Assembly (NCBI RefSeq): GCF_000001735.4
Contig: NC_003071.7
Span: forward strand, 5,015,151-5,079,150
Origin: Arabidopsis thaliana
Lineage: Eukaryota > Streptophyta > Magnoliopsida > Brassicales > Brassicaceae
Length of the DNA stretch: 64,000 bases
Direction: 5' to 3'
Each line of letters starts with the position of its first letter. The first letter of the stretch is position 1. The position numbers and the translations under genes were made by a program. The notes under the pieces were generated by a model. The model saw only the letters and a list, made by a program, of their open reading frames with translations. It was not told where the DNA came from and searched no databases. Below are positions 44,756-54,644 of this stretch, in pieces.

Positions 44756-45049
44756 TGTATATCAATATATGTTATGTTTGGCAAGCATGTGGATCTTGGA
44801 TCCAACCCCTAGAATTTGTAATAAAATATGGGACTATGAAGAACAAAAGTACCAAAATGTTTGTGATTATCTTTAGCTTTAGCGTACTAGAAATATAAAA
44901 CACTGAATTATTGATTTGAATTCCCAAATATTTTGTCTCTTTCTAATGCCCAAGGACTCTAAATTTCTACAAACTAAATATCAAAATGGCTAATAAATGT
45001 AATTGTTCCTTATAAATGTGTCTGTTTTGACTGCGTAATATGTGTTGCA

Positions 45050-46985
45050 GTGTTCAAATTCGATTCCTTCTTGGGTTTTCGTATAGGCTTTTCCCTTAAG
45101 ACTCACAATGGCCCAGCTTGTTTACTTCAGATGTTCGGCCTTTCCCGAGTTCCTGGCCAGACTCTTCAAGCTCCCTCGTTGATGACTCAGATCACCACTG
45201 CGGGCCCTCACATTATGACATGGTTGTTTCCTCATGGATCCCGTACTCTCGGTTCAAGACATGTATCAACAAAGTCTCTTTTTTTTGTCAACATATATTA
45301 TTTAGCACTCAAACAAGCCAATCTAGAGGGAAGTTGTTTACATAAGTGATATGAAGCGGTTCAGCACGAACTTTTCGTGCCAAAGTATCCGCCTTGACAT
45401 TTGCATTACGAAAAATTAAAGATAAAGAAAAAGAAGTGAACTCTTCCTTGTCGCTCTGAAACTCCTCCAAATATGCTGAAAATGCTGGTCATTCGGTTGG
45501 AGAAGACACCATCTTCACCAGGTCTGAACAGTCTGTTAAAAAAACTACTTTTTGGTTGTCGGCACCAATCATACACTTCATTGCCCAGAGTAAAGCTTCG
45601 ACTTCGGTATGGAGAGGAGAAAGACTTCTACGTAGATTAGCAGCTCCCATTGTTGACGTCCCTCCATTAAATGAAGTACAAAGCCAACCTAGACCTGAAA
45701 AATTGTCGCTTTCTTTCCATGAACCGTACACAAAACAACGAAAGCCAGAGTACACAATGTCTTGTGAGATATCCCTCACCCAAAGTTGGTTTTCCGATCG
45801 ATAGGTGACTTGGTTTTCAGTATTGAGCTCTACTTGAGCTAACTGCCATAAATGAGCCTCTTTTCTGCTAGACATAACACGCCTAGCTTTTTCTTATCCA
45901 CATTTTCAAACACTTTTTCATTTCGTGCTTTCCAAATATACCAAATTATCCATGGATATGCGGATGAATCAACTTCTGAAGGGATTCTTGAGAATAAATG
46001 ATCTAAATTTGCATAAATTGAATAAGTGGGAAAACCCCTGGGACCGTAGGAATCTTTGAAAGAGCCCATATTTGTCGTGCCGGATGACACTGAAAAAGAG
46101 TATGGTTTATTGTTTCCTCTATAGTGCCACATCTGACACATCCTGAATCACAATTTATTCATCTTTTCTGTAAATGTTTTGTTACTGGCACGCAGCCTGC
46201 TAATATTTGCTATAAAAAATGGTGGAACATAGGCGGGCATTGCACTTTCCACACTTGGGCTTTCAGAGCTTTGATCTTTGGGCCAATGAAAGAGGAGTTA
46301 TTTCCCAAGATTTCCATCTGTGTTGTATGGTAGCCGGATTTAACTGTATAGATTCCAGTTTTTGTGAAATGCCAACCCGGGGAATCCTCCCTTGTCGACG
46401 CACCCAAGTGCAATGCACTTATTATCTGGACATCTTCCGGGTCAAAGAGCTCTTTCACGAGATCAATGTTCCAAAAATTTGACCGGCTATCTATCAGATT
46501 TTGAACTTTTAAAGATGGGTCAATAGTTAAACCATTACTATTTGCTGGTCTCGGGTATTGAGCTGGGATCTACAGATCCTCCCAAACGGAGATGGAAGCC
46601 TCTGAACCGACTCTTTTAATAAGTCCTTTACAAACCAGAGATCTAGCTGAGCAAATACTTCTCCAGCCATAAGATGGAGAGTATGATTTTATATTTTCCA
46701 GAGGATTGGATTTCCTAAAATATCTCCCTTTAAAAACCTTTGCAAAGAGAGAATCCGGAAACGAAACTAGACGCCATAACTGTTTCGCTAATAAAGCCGG
46801 AGTTAAAATCATCTACATTCCGAAAACCTAAGCCACCTTCCGATTTACTACTACACAGTTTGTTCCAAGCCATCCAGTGCATACCTCTAGATTCACCATT
46901 CGAGCTCCACCAAAATCTTGCGACCGCACTTATTAGTTTGGAAGTAATTGTATGTATCAACAAAGTCCATCAACAAGTTTTAGAT
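45050..46985 (+). pseudogene. Unidentified exon-like fragment split by a LINE
   Basis: After an acceptor-like TGTGTTGCAG (ending at 45049) an open stretch continues to 45276 and resumes after the LINE at 46968, up to a GATATAG|GTAAAAG donor-like site. With the LINE and one TSD removed, the frame reads VSSWIPYSRFKTCINKVHQQ. Two other frames are also partly open, so the true frame is uncertain and I cannot assign a family. It may be a relic of a host gene. Confidence 0.3.
45277..46951 (-). mobile_element. 5'-truncated LINE with 16-bp TSD
   Basis: Flanked by exact ATGTATCAACAAAGTC copies (45261-45276 and 46952-46967). A T run at the left end is the poly(A) tail of a minus-strand insertion. Coding blocks, 5' to 3': TITSKLISAVARFWW, RGMHWMAWNKLCSSKSEGGL, YFRKSNPLENIKSYSPSYGW, zf-RVT (GWHFTKTGIYTVKSGYHTTQ, CPPMFHHFL), and RNase H (CFVYGSWKESDNFSGLGW, PLHTEVEALLWAMKCM). 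The first RNase H Asp is Tyr (VYGSW for VDGSW). Several stops confirm it is dead. Confidence 0.93.
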
Positions 46986-47312
46986 ATAGGTAAAAGAAAA
47001 AATAACTGAAATTTAGAAGAAACAATAATCAAAGACTCTTAACAAAACTGTGCACTTCCATACCCAAACAATTAAATATGTATTCTTTTTCCAACCAAAA
47101 GTTATTAGGTATTAAATGTCCATATAAAAAAAATAGTTGGGGCTTTTTTGGAGAATTTTTTAATGTTATACAATTTTTTATTTTTTATTTTAAAAATCAT
47201 GGAATAAACCAAAAAAATTGAAACTGAACTGAACTGAACCGAATTACATAAGTTTTTTATATAGTTTCAGGCTTTATAAACCGATTAACCAAACTATGAC
47301 TAAACCTTAAAC
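46986..47312. other. AT-rich spacer
   Basis: No gene. GAACTGAACTGAACCGAATT near 47224 is a short tandem-like string. Confidence 0.4.
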
Positions 47313-47476
47313 CAGAATATTAGAGAAATAATCTGAATGAATTAATCTTCTCATTAATCACAAAATGATACAAAAGAGTTTATATAGATAAGACTAAACC
47401 ACTAATATAATTACAGTAAACCGGATAAAGAAAACCGGATTACATAATCTAAAACCTCCCCTCAAGATGGAGCTTC

Positions 47477-48423
47477 TTAGAGATTGAAAAGACCCATCTT
47501 GGACATGAGAGTATGAAAGTGAGTAGGATATAGTGGCTTTGTCAATGTATCTGCCAATTGATGTTCTGAACGCACATGCATTGTCTTGAGGGAACCATCT
47601 TCGACCTTGTCTCTAACAATGTGGCAATCGTTTTCCACATGTTTGGTTTGCTCATGGAAGACAAAATTCTTCGCAATGTGAAGAGCTGCCTCATTGTCAC
47701 AGTAGAGAAGAGCTGTGATAGGTTCCCGAATGCCAAGATCTTTCATGATCTTTGCTATCCAAATGAGTTCCTTTGTACCAACATACATGGCTCTGTACTC
47801 TGAGCTGAACTACTGGAACAAACATCATGTTTCTTTGACCTCCAAGTTACCAAGGAATCACCAATATACATGCAAAAACCAGTGACTAATCTTCGTGATT
47901 CAGGACAAGTATTCCAGTCAGCATCAGTGAATCCTCTTAAAGTAAGATCCGGATCAGAAGAGTAAAACAAGCCATTGCCAACAGTACCTTTGATATACCT
48001 CAACACCTTATATAATGCTTGAAGATGAACCTCTCTTGGAGCAGAAGAGAATTGACATAACTTGCCCACAACAAAAGAGATGCCAGGTCGTGTTATGCAA
48101 AGATACAGTAGCTTACCAATCAGCTTTCTGTAGAGTTTAGGATCTGGAATAAGAGGAGTGTCATCTTTGTGTAAGGAATGATTGGGCTCCATTGGAATAG
48201 AAGACGGTTTGCAGCCAAGAAAACCTGTTTCCACCAACAATTCCAAAGCATATTTCCTTTGACAAAGAGAAATACCTTTTGATGTTCTGGCTATCTCTAT
48301 TCCAAGAAAGTATTGAGGAGCACCAATATTCCTAAGCTTAAAAGCTTTCTCAAGTTGAGTAATCAGAATAGGAACCACACTTTCACAACTGCTTGCTATT
48401 ATGATGTCATCAACATACACCAC
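47477..48423 (-). pseudogene. Copia RT 3' part and RNase H (short-LTR element)
   Basis: It opens with MVYVDDIIIASSCESVVPIL, the YVDD catalytic motif, then LRNIGAPQYFLGIEIARTSK, KLIGKLLYLCITRPGISFVV and VLRYIKGTVGNGLFYS. RNase H follows: LTLRGFTDADWNTCPESRRL, LVTWRSKKHDVCSSSSAQST, and after a frameshift ELIWIAKIMKDLGI, LYCDNEAALHIAKNFVFHEQ and LADTLTKPL to a stop. The YVDD and RNase H acidic residues are intact, but the frames do not join (breaks near 48430 and 47790). Confidence 0.9.
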
Positions 48424-48446
48424 AATGACAACAAAAATTCCATCTT

Positions 48447-50717
48447 CTAGCCGTGTAAAAAGAGTGTGATCACTATGAGTTGTCTAAACCTCAGTGCACG
48501 AAGAGTACCTTTTAACTTGAGAAACCACTGTCGCGAAGCCTGCTTTAAACCATAAATCGATTTCTGCAGTTTACACACAAATCTGCCCTGAGACGCATCA
48601 ATATCAGGAACTTCATAACCAGGGGGTAATTCCATGTAGATTTCTTCATCCAATTCCCCATTCAAGAAAGCATTTGACACATCCAGTTGATTAAGATGCC
48701 AATTCAACTTAGCTGCAAAAGCCAAAAGAATCTTCACAATGGCCATCTTAGCTACTGGAGAAAAAGTATCAACAAAATTGATGCCTTCTTCTTGTGTGTA
48801 ACCTTTTGCTACCAACCTAGCCTTATATCTCTCAATGGAACCATCTGCATTATGTTTAATTTTGAAAACATATTTACAACCAATAGCCTTCTTACCAGAT
48901 GGTAGAGGACAAACCAACCAAGTACCAGTCTGTTCCATAGCTTTCAACTCTTCACCAATAGCATCACACCACTCTTTCAGTTTTATAGCCTCAGAATATT
49001 TACGGAGTTCAAGAGTAAGTGAAATATTATTAATTAAAAAGCTGAAAGAAAAGCTAAGTTTAATATAAGAGATATAGTTAGAGATAGGATAAGGAGTAGA
49101 AAATGAAGTATTATATATGTAGTAATCCTGCAAATGAGCTGGGAGTTTGGTAGGTCGTCGAGAATCTAATGCCAAAGGCAAAGAATTCTCAGAAGATATC
49201 ACATCAGTATGAGGAGGTGTATCTAGAGATGAGTTTACAGAGTGCAAATATGAATCATCAGGATTTGCAGGAGAAGGAATGTGAGGAAAGAAAGTTCGTG
49301 TGCCTTCTGTCAATGTAGAAGACACAAACGGGAAAAAATCCTCATGAAAAGTGACATGCCTAGAAATTGAAATGGCATTGATCTCCAAATCTAAGACTTT
49401 GTAACCTTTATAACCTGAGGGATATCCTAAAAAGACACAAGCTTTAGCTCTAGGGTCAAACTTAGTTCTTTGTTTTGGTGAGGTTGAAACATAACAAAAG
49501 CATCCAAAGGTTCTAAGTTGACTATAATCAGGCTCTAAATTGGTCAGAATCTGATAAGGAGTCTTATTATCTAGAACCGGAGTTGTTAACCTATTGATTA
49601 AGAACACTGTAGTCAAGACACATTCCCCCCAATAAGCTAAAGGTATCTTAGATTGAAACAGTAAGGCTCTAGCTACATTTAAGATATGTAGATGCTTACG
49701 TTCCACAACAGAATTTTGTTGTGGGGTTTCAGGACAGGAATAATAGGTTTTAATTCCCTTAGCTAGATAAAGTTTTGTAAATTTTAATTCAGGAGCATTG
49801 TCAGACCTAACTGCCTTAACTTTCACATTAAACTGATTTTCAACCATTTGCAGGAAACCAGGGAAAACATGCAAGACATTAGATTTAGACTTCATCAAAT
49901 AAATCCAAGTTGCCCTACTATGATCATCTACTATTGTTAAAAAATATCTATATCCATCATGAGTTATTTCAGAGAAAGGATCCCAAGTATCAATGTGAAG
50001 TAAATCAAAGACTGAAGCACATTTATTTTGATTAGAATTAAAAGGCAAATGTTTTTGTTTAGCTAAAGGACAAATGTAACAATGATGACTTTTATTTTTC
50101 TTATTAGTTTTAGGAATTTTAAGTACATCAGAAAGCATATCAATTCTAGACTGAGATGGATGTCCTAGACGAGTATGCCACAAATTTGCATTAACAACAG
50201 AAACAGACTAACATGATGGTGTAATAGAAGAATCAATGCTACCTTGAATTTCAAAAGTGACATGATTAGTATCAGATTGGAGAATGTAAAGATTCGACAC
50301 TTCACTACCCTTCCCAAGCATCAATTCATGAGTAAGATCCTAAATGAAACAAGAAGTGGAAGTGAAACTGACAATGAATCCTTTTTTTTTTGTTAACATG
50401 CTGACACTAAGTAAATTGAAACGAAATTCAGGTATAAACAACACATCATGTAATAAAATGCTTTGACTAAGCTGCACAGAACTTATTCCAACAATGCTCA
50501 CTATGTTTCCATTACGTAAGTTGACAAAGGTATTGACTAGTGCTAGGAAATCTAAGAACCTATCTCTATTGTTTGACACATGATGAGTGGCTCCCGAATC
50601 TATAACCAAAGAACTAGTAGAGATACCAATTTCAGATTTGGAAGAAGTAAGCATGTGATAATAGGTAGAGGGATAAAGTGACAGAAATGTACCAGATATC
50701 GGTTTGATATTTGGCAC
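48447..50717 (-). pseudogene. Copia protease, integrase and RT 5' part (short-LTR element)
   Basis: Protease has SLVIDSGATHHVSNNRDRFL with the DSG active site. The integrase zinc finger is LWHTRLGHPSQSRIDML to HHCYICPLAKQK. The catalytic core keeps all three acids: HIDTWDPF, VRSDNAPELKF and QQNSVVERKHLHIL. The RT start reads WCDAIGEELKAMEQTGTWLV, YKARLVAKGYTQEEGINFVD and TFSPVAKMAIVKILLAFAA, then LNQLDVSNAFLNGELDEEIY. Stops at 50339-50341 and about 50208 separate protease from integrase, and the frame ends just before YVDD. A variable serine/threonine-rich linker lies between integrase and RT. Confidence 0.92.
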
Positions 50718-50821
50718 GGAAGTAGAAGTAGAAGCTTGGGAAATTGCAAGAGTAGGAGTGATGCTAGAAGTGCGAAGCTGTCAACTATAGTAAGAAATAA
50801 TATCTTGAAGCTGATCCATAC

Positions 50822-51982
50822 TCAAATCTTTCCCAAGGAGATCTGAAGCTTTACATACTGAAGTAGTAATGCTTGAAGAATCCAGAGATGTGACATTTGT
50901 ACTCGGAGTGGTGATGATGAAAAGGACTTCTTCTTCCCTGTCCATCCAGGTGGATAACCATGAAGTCTATAACACCTTTCTTTAAGATGACCAATAGCTC
51001 CATAATGAGTACAAACATGACGAGGTCTCTGTTGAAAATTAGTTGCATTAACACTTCCTTCACAAACTGAAGCAGGATTAGACGCAGAGACTTGAAATGC
51101 AGAGGGAGATGGAGATGCACCAACAAAACTTTTAGTTGCAGAGTTCACATTTCGCTGGCTTTGATCTTGATCTAGCATGTTGTAGATTTCACTCAGACTT
51201 GGTCTATTCTTCTTGTTGATTATCTGACCACGAACATTAGCATAAGATTCATTCAATCCCATAAGAAACTGTATAACTCTGCTAGTGTCAGTATCCTCTA
51301 ACAATTCTTCAACCTTCCCACCATTGCATTTGCATCTCTTCTGTGACTTTGTACTGGCTAACTTCTGCCATAAGGTCTTCATCTTAGTATAATATGTTGA
51401 TAAATCCAAAGCTCCTTGACGTAATGACCGTATGTCCTGTTCCAATTGATACTTTCTCGGCAAATTACTGATATGAAATCTCTTTATCAAATCAATCCAA
51501 ACTTCAGCTGCATCATTGAAGTACAATATACTATCATAGATCTCTTGATTAACCACATTAAGAAGCCAATATTTGACCATACTATTGCAACGATTCCAGA
51601 TTTTGTGTATAGGTTCTGATTCAGCAGGTCTAGGCAAAGATCCATCAATAAAACTCCATTTGTTTTTTGATTCCAAAGCAATCGTCATCGCAACACTCCA
51701 GCTATTGTAATTAGATCCATCGAGGTTGTGAGAAACAAGAGATAAACATGGATGATCACCGGGGTGTAAGAAGAAAGGACTGTGAGAGTTGTCGAAGGAT
51801 TCAAGTCCAGAGGAGATTCTTTCAACTGAGTCACGAGTAATGTAGCTTCCGAAAGTTATTCGATCATCTGCAACAGCTCTAGAATGTCATGGATTTGGAG
51901 ATTGAGCTCGTTTCGAAGCGATCGGAGAAGTCGGAGGTGTTGAAGCAGATCGAGCTCGCGTTCTCATTCCTTTCTTCGCCAT
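50822..51982 (-). pseudogene. Copia gag (short-LTR element)
   Basis: The start codon lies a short way inside the primer site (MAKKGMRTRARSASTPPTSP). A TGA interrupts at about 51887. The rest reads SLVSHNLDGSNYNSWSVAMT, ALESKNKWSFIDGSLPRP, NRCNSMVKYWLLNVVNQEI and LPRKYQLEQDIRSLRQG, the plant copia gag core. The single zinc knuckle, CTHYGAIGHLKERCYRLHGY, has its second ligand changed to Tyr. PPGW follows as usual. It ends in a frame distinct from the protease. Confidence 0.9.
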
Positions 51983-52263
51983 TGAGAATGAGAATCGAAC
52001 CGATGAGAGAAAGAGAAGAATGCGGAAGAATTCGATCGAGAGATGACCGGAGAAGAGAAGATCGCACACCGTACAAGTCACCGGAGAAAGTTTGTTACGG
52101 AGTGGCTCTGATACCATATTAGAGAAATAATCTGAATGAATTAATCTTCTCATTAATCATAAAATGATACAAAAGTGTTTATATACATAAGACTAAACCA
52201 AAGTAAACCACTAATATAATTACAGTAAACCGGATAAAAGAAACCGGATTACATAATCTAAAA

Positions 52264-52670
52264 CAGAATGCCTACCCATTCTCTATATTTAAATTGCTTA
52301 AATAAGAAGAGAGACAGTTTAGGTTCAAAATTCGGTAAGCTATCCCAAATAGAAGCTTTTATTTCTTACATGTGTTTCATAGTTGTGACAATATTCCAAT
52401 TTGGTACTTTCGCTTCGGTTATTGCCCATGATTATGTCTTCGCGTAGTATTCGAGAACTATATGATTCACGTCTTGATTTTACAAATACATTAAGGTTTC
52501 CAAGTATCTTGAATTTTTTGGTATTCTTAAAAAGATTCATATGAAATAAATGTTCCAGCAAAAAAGGGAAATAAGTTGTGCTAAAACCGATTGAAGAATT
52601 ATGTGATGGCAGAATATGCACAAAATCATACTCATAAATACTCTCTTCACCTAAAACTCTTTCTACATAA
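52264..52670. other. Spacer, nothing identified
   Basis: A 93-codon minus-strand frame (52621-52340, KKFKILGNLNVFVKSRRE) shows no recognisable domain or splice signals and is not called as a gene. Confidence 0.35.
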
Positions 52671-52676
52671 CTAGTA

Positions 52677-53090
52677 ATGTTAATATGGGCATGCCCACCC
52701 CATTTAGGTCCGTCCCATTTAAAGCCTGACCCATTTAAAATCCACCCTATTTAAACCCATTTAACTTGAAGGTCTATTAGGGTTGCCCATTTAAACTCAT
52801 ATACCAATTTAGACCCATGTATTCATTCTCAAAAAAATCAAAATAGAGAGCTACTCCTGTTGTTCTTATAGCACCTTTGATCTCATTGAATGACTTAAGC
52901 GACATTAACTTTTTGTGTGAGACTTATTTTTGCATAAAACATACATACATACATAAATAGGCTAACAGGGCCCCACGTCTTAAATGGTCTAATTTGGGTT
53001 TCTTTTATTTCACTATTTGAACTAAATGAGTTTAAATGGGCATTTGTTCTGATTTAAATGTCCAGTTAAAACCCAAATTAACATCACTAT
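52677..53090. mobile_element. Probable hAT-type miniature element with CCCATTTAAA repeats
   Basis: The left end ATGTTAATATGGGCATGCCC and the right end inverse ATGTTAATTTGGGTTTT share about 14 bases. Between them CCCATTTAAA and its inverse recur many times (CCCCATTTAGG, CCCATTTAAAGCC, CCCATTTAAAATCC, GTTTAAATGGGC), as in subterminal repeats of hAT-type elements (TGCCCACCCC is a typical hAT terminus, here slightly internal). No clean target duplication was found, so boundaries are provisional. Confidence 0.5.
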
Positions 53091-53339
53091 ACATAACCAA
53101 GGCAATTAATTTACAAAATACACTAAACAAAAGACGTCAAAGTAATGATCCCATTATCTGTTATTTCATATTTCGATATTTGTTATGATGTAATCAAAAT
53201 ACTAACTCCAGTTTAATCAAGCTAATTTTAATTAGTAGGGGTTGTGTATTTCAATCTCGATCTCTTTTTATTGATTGATGGTCAAAACCAATGAATCAAA
53301 TGATGTTATTTGTCAACCGGATACATATCTGTGATTAGA

Positions 53340-53703
53340 TTATTTCGTCTTAGACTTACAACAACATTTGTTGGTAGCAGTATCACATTTACCATATAAT
53401 AAAAAGCTTTTAGCTCCACAAAACCTCTCGCATGCGGCATCGTCCACTTTGGGTTTTTGACAATCAGCTAGGTCGTAGCATTTTGCATACTCTTGATTTA
53501 TACCAACACCTATTAAACAAGAATCATTAAGCCAATATTCACAATCATGGAAAGGATACAAAAACATATGCATATTTAAACAAAAAAGGTGAGTAGTATG
53601 ATAATAAGCTAATACCAGAAGTTCTATCGGAGCAATGAACAAAAGATACGGCTAAGAGGATAGTGAGGACAAATGTGGTTAACATTTTCTTGCTGATAGC
53701 CAT
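53340..53703 (-). CDS. Defensin-like (DEFL) secreted cysteine-rich peptide, second copy
   Basis: Exon 1 is 53703-53616 and exon 2 is 53509-53340; the intron has donor TTCTG|GTATTAG and acceptor TTTAATAG|GT. It encodes 85 residues. The signal peptide MAISKKMLTTFVLTILLAVS and the SFVHCSD junction parallel the first DEFL gene, as do GINQEYAKCY, ERFCGAKSFLLYGKC and the CCC cluster. Eight mature cysteines are present (KCYDLADC, AC, RFC, GKC, CCC). The loop between cysteines 2 and 3 differs most from the other copy, which is typical of DEFL diversification. The frame is intact, so probably functional; secreted, target unknown. Confidence 0.9.
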
Positions 53704-53790
53704 TTTGTTTCTATGATTTTTTGCTTCTATTTTTATTTTGAGTTTTGTAATAGACTGATCTTCGCTTTGTTTTTCTCATGTACTACATAT

Positions 53791-53802
53791 GTTTATATAT
53801 AT
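53791..53802 (-). promoter_or_regulatory. Likely TATA box of the second DEFL gene
   Basis: The coding strand reads CATATATATAAAC about 88 bases upstream of the start codon. Confidence 0.5.
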
Positions 53803-53804
53803 GA

Positions 53805-54300
53805 TAACACCAACATACCTAAAGATATTTATTTTTTGTAAAAGAGAAACAAATCTTGATATTTAATTTCCTTGATTTCTATAATCAAAAGAAAATAAAG
53901 AGATTGATTTTCTTACCTAATATAATTACGTTTGAATGTATATATGATACACTTGTCTAATGTGATATATTTTTTTACATATTGTTAAAACATAAAGTTG
54001 TTTTTCCAAAATCTAGTAAAAAAAACTTTAAAATAGTCCTTACTAATGTTAAGGTTCTATAAATTGAACCCTACCAAAAAAAGGTTCTATAAATTGAAAT
54101 TAATTTTAAGGATAAGATGTAAATAACCTCCTAAGTATATCATATTTAGTTGATATATAATTCCAAGAACTATATTTAGTTAATATTTAAAATTAGGATA
54201 AACTGAAAAATTATTTAAATTATATTAAATGCATTCCTTCGTTACAGAACTATCCAATTCTTCCAAAAAAAAAAGGCCAAAAAAATCTTGCAATTTATTT
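53805..54300. repeat. Duplicated DEFL flanking module, copy 3
   Basis: Contains AATCAAAAGAAAATAAAGAGA, TATAATTACGTTTG, AAAACTTTAAAATAG and AATTAGGATAAACTGA. All of these also occur near 39400-39660, 42170-42340 or 58670/63285. Block order differs between copies, so rearrangement followed duplication. Confidence 0.75.
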
Positions 54301-54644
54301 CATTATATTGTCTAAGGCCAAAATCCCGGAAAGGATCCCCTTGTAGTCAACTATGAAATGAAACCAATATCATAAATCATCATATAATCTAGAGATAGCT
54401 ATGTCTAATATGTAATAAGCGTATGAAACGTCCAAACGAAAATGATAAGATTCATCATTTATCGAAATCATATAAGTAACAAATAATATTGATACAATCA
54501 CACTCTAATAATCTATGAGAAATACTATATTCTCATCGCAATGTTTGGCAGTATATAAAAATAGTTCCGTGGGGTTCACGGTTCATTATTACACAAACCC
54601 TAATATGTTTCTATCTCAACTTACTCAAAGAGATATCTTCTCTT
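54301..54644. other. 3' flank of the carboxypeptidase gene
   Basis: An A/T-rich stretch downstream of the SCPL stop codon, probably including its 3' UTR. No separate gene is seen. Confidence 0.45.

Larger units (their letters stand above)
47318..52263 (-). mobile_element. Short-LTR Ty1/copia element with non-TG/CA termini
   Basis: LTRs at 47318-47454 (137 bp) and 52117-52263 (147 bp; a 10-bp indel plus several substitutions). On the minus strand they begin TTTTAGATTATG and end CTCTAATA. The TSD CAGAA flanks both sides (47313-47317 and 52264-52268). The primer site TGGTATCAGAGC (52105-52116) abuts the 5' LTR, and GAGGGGAGG precedes the 3' LTR. Gag, protease, integrase, RT and RNase H are all recognisable. 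The short LTR resembles the Ale/Retrofit lineage. Stops and frameshifts make it inactive. Confidence 0.93.

Noticed and set aside
52340..52621. 93-codon minus-strand frame
   Set aside because: No recognisable family, no splice context and AT-rich composition; judged chance.
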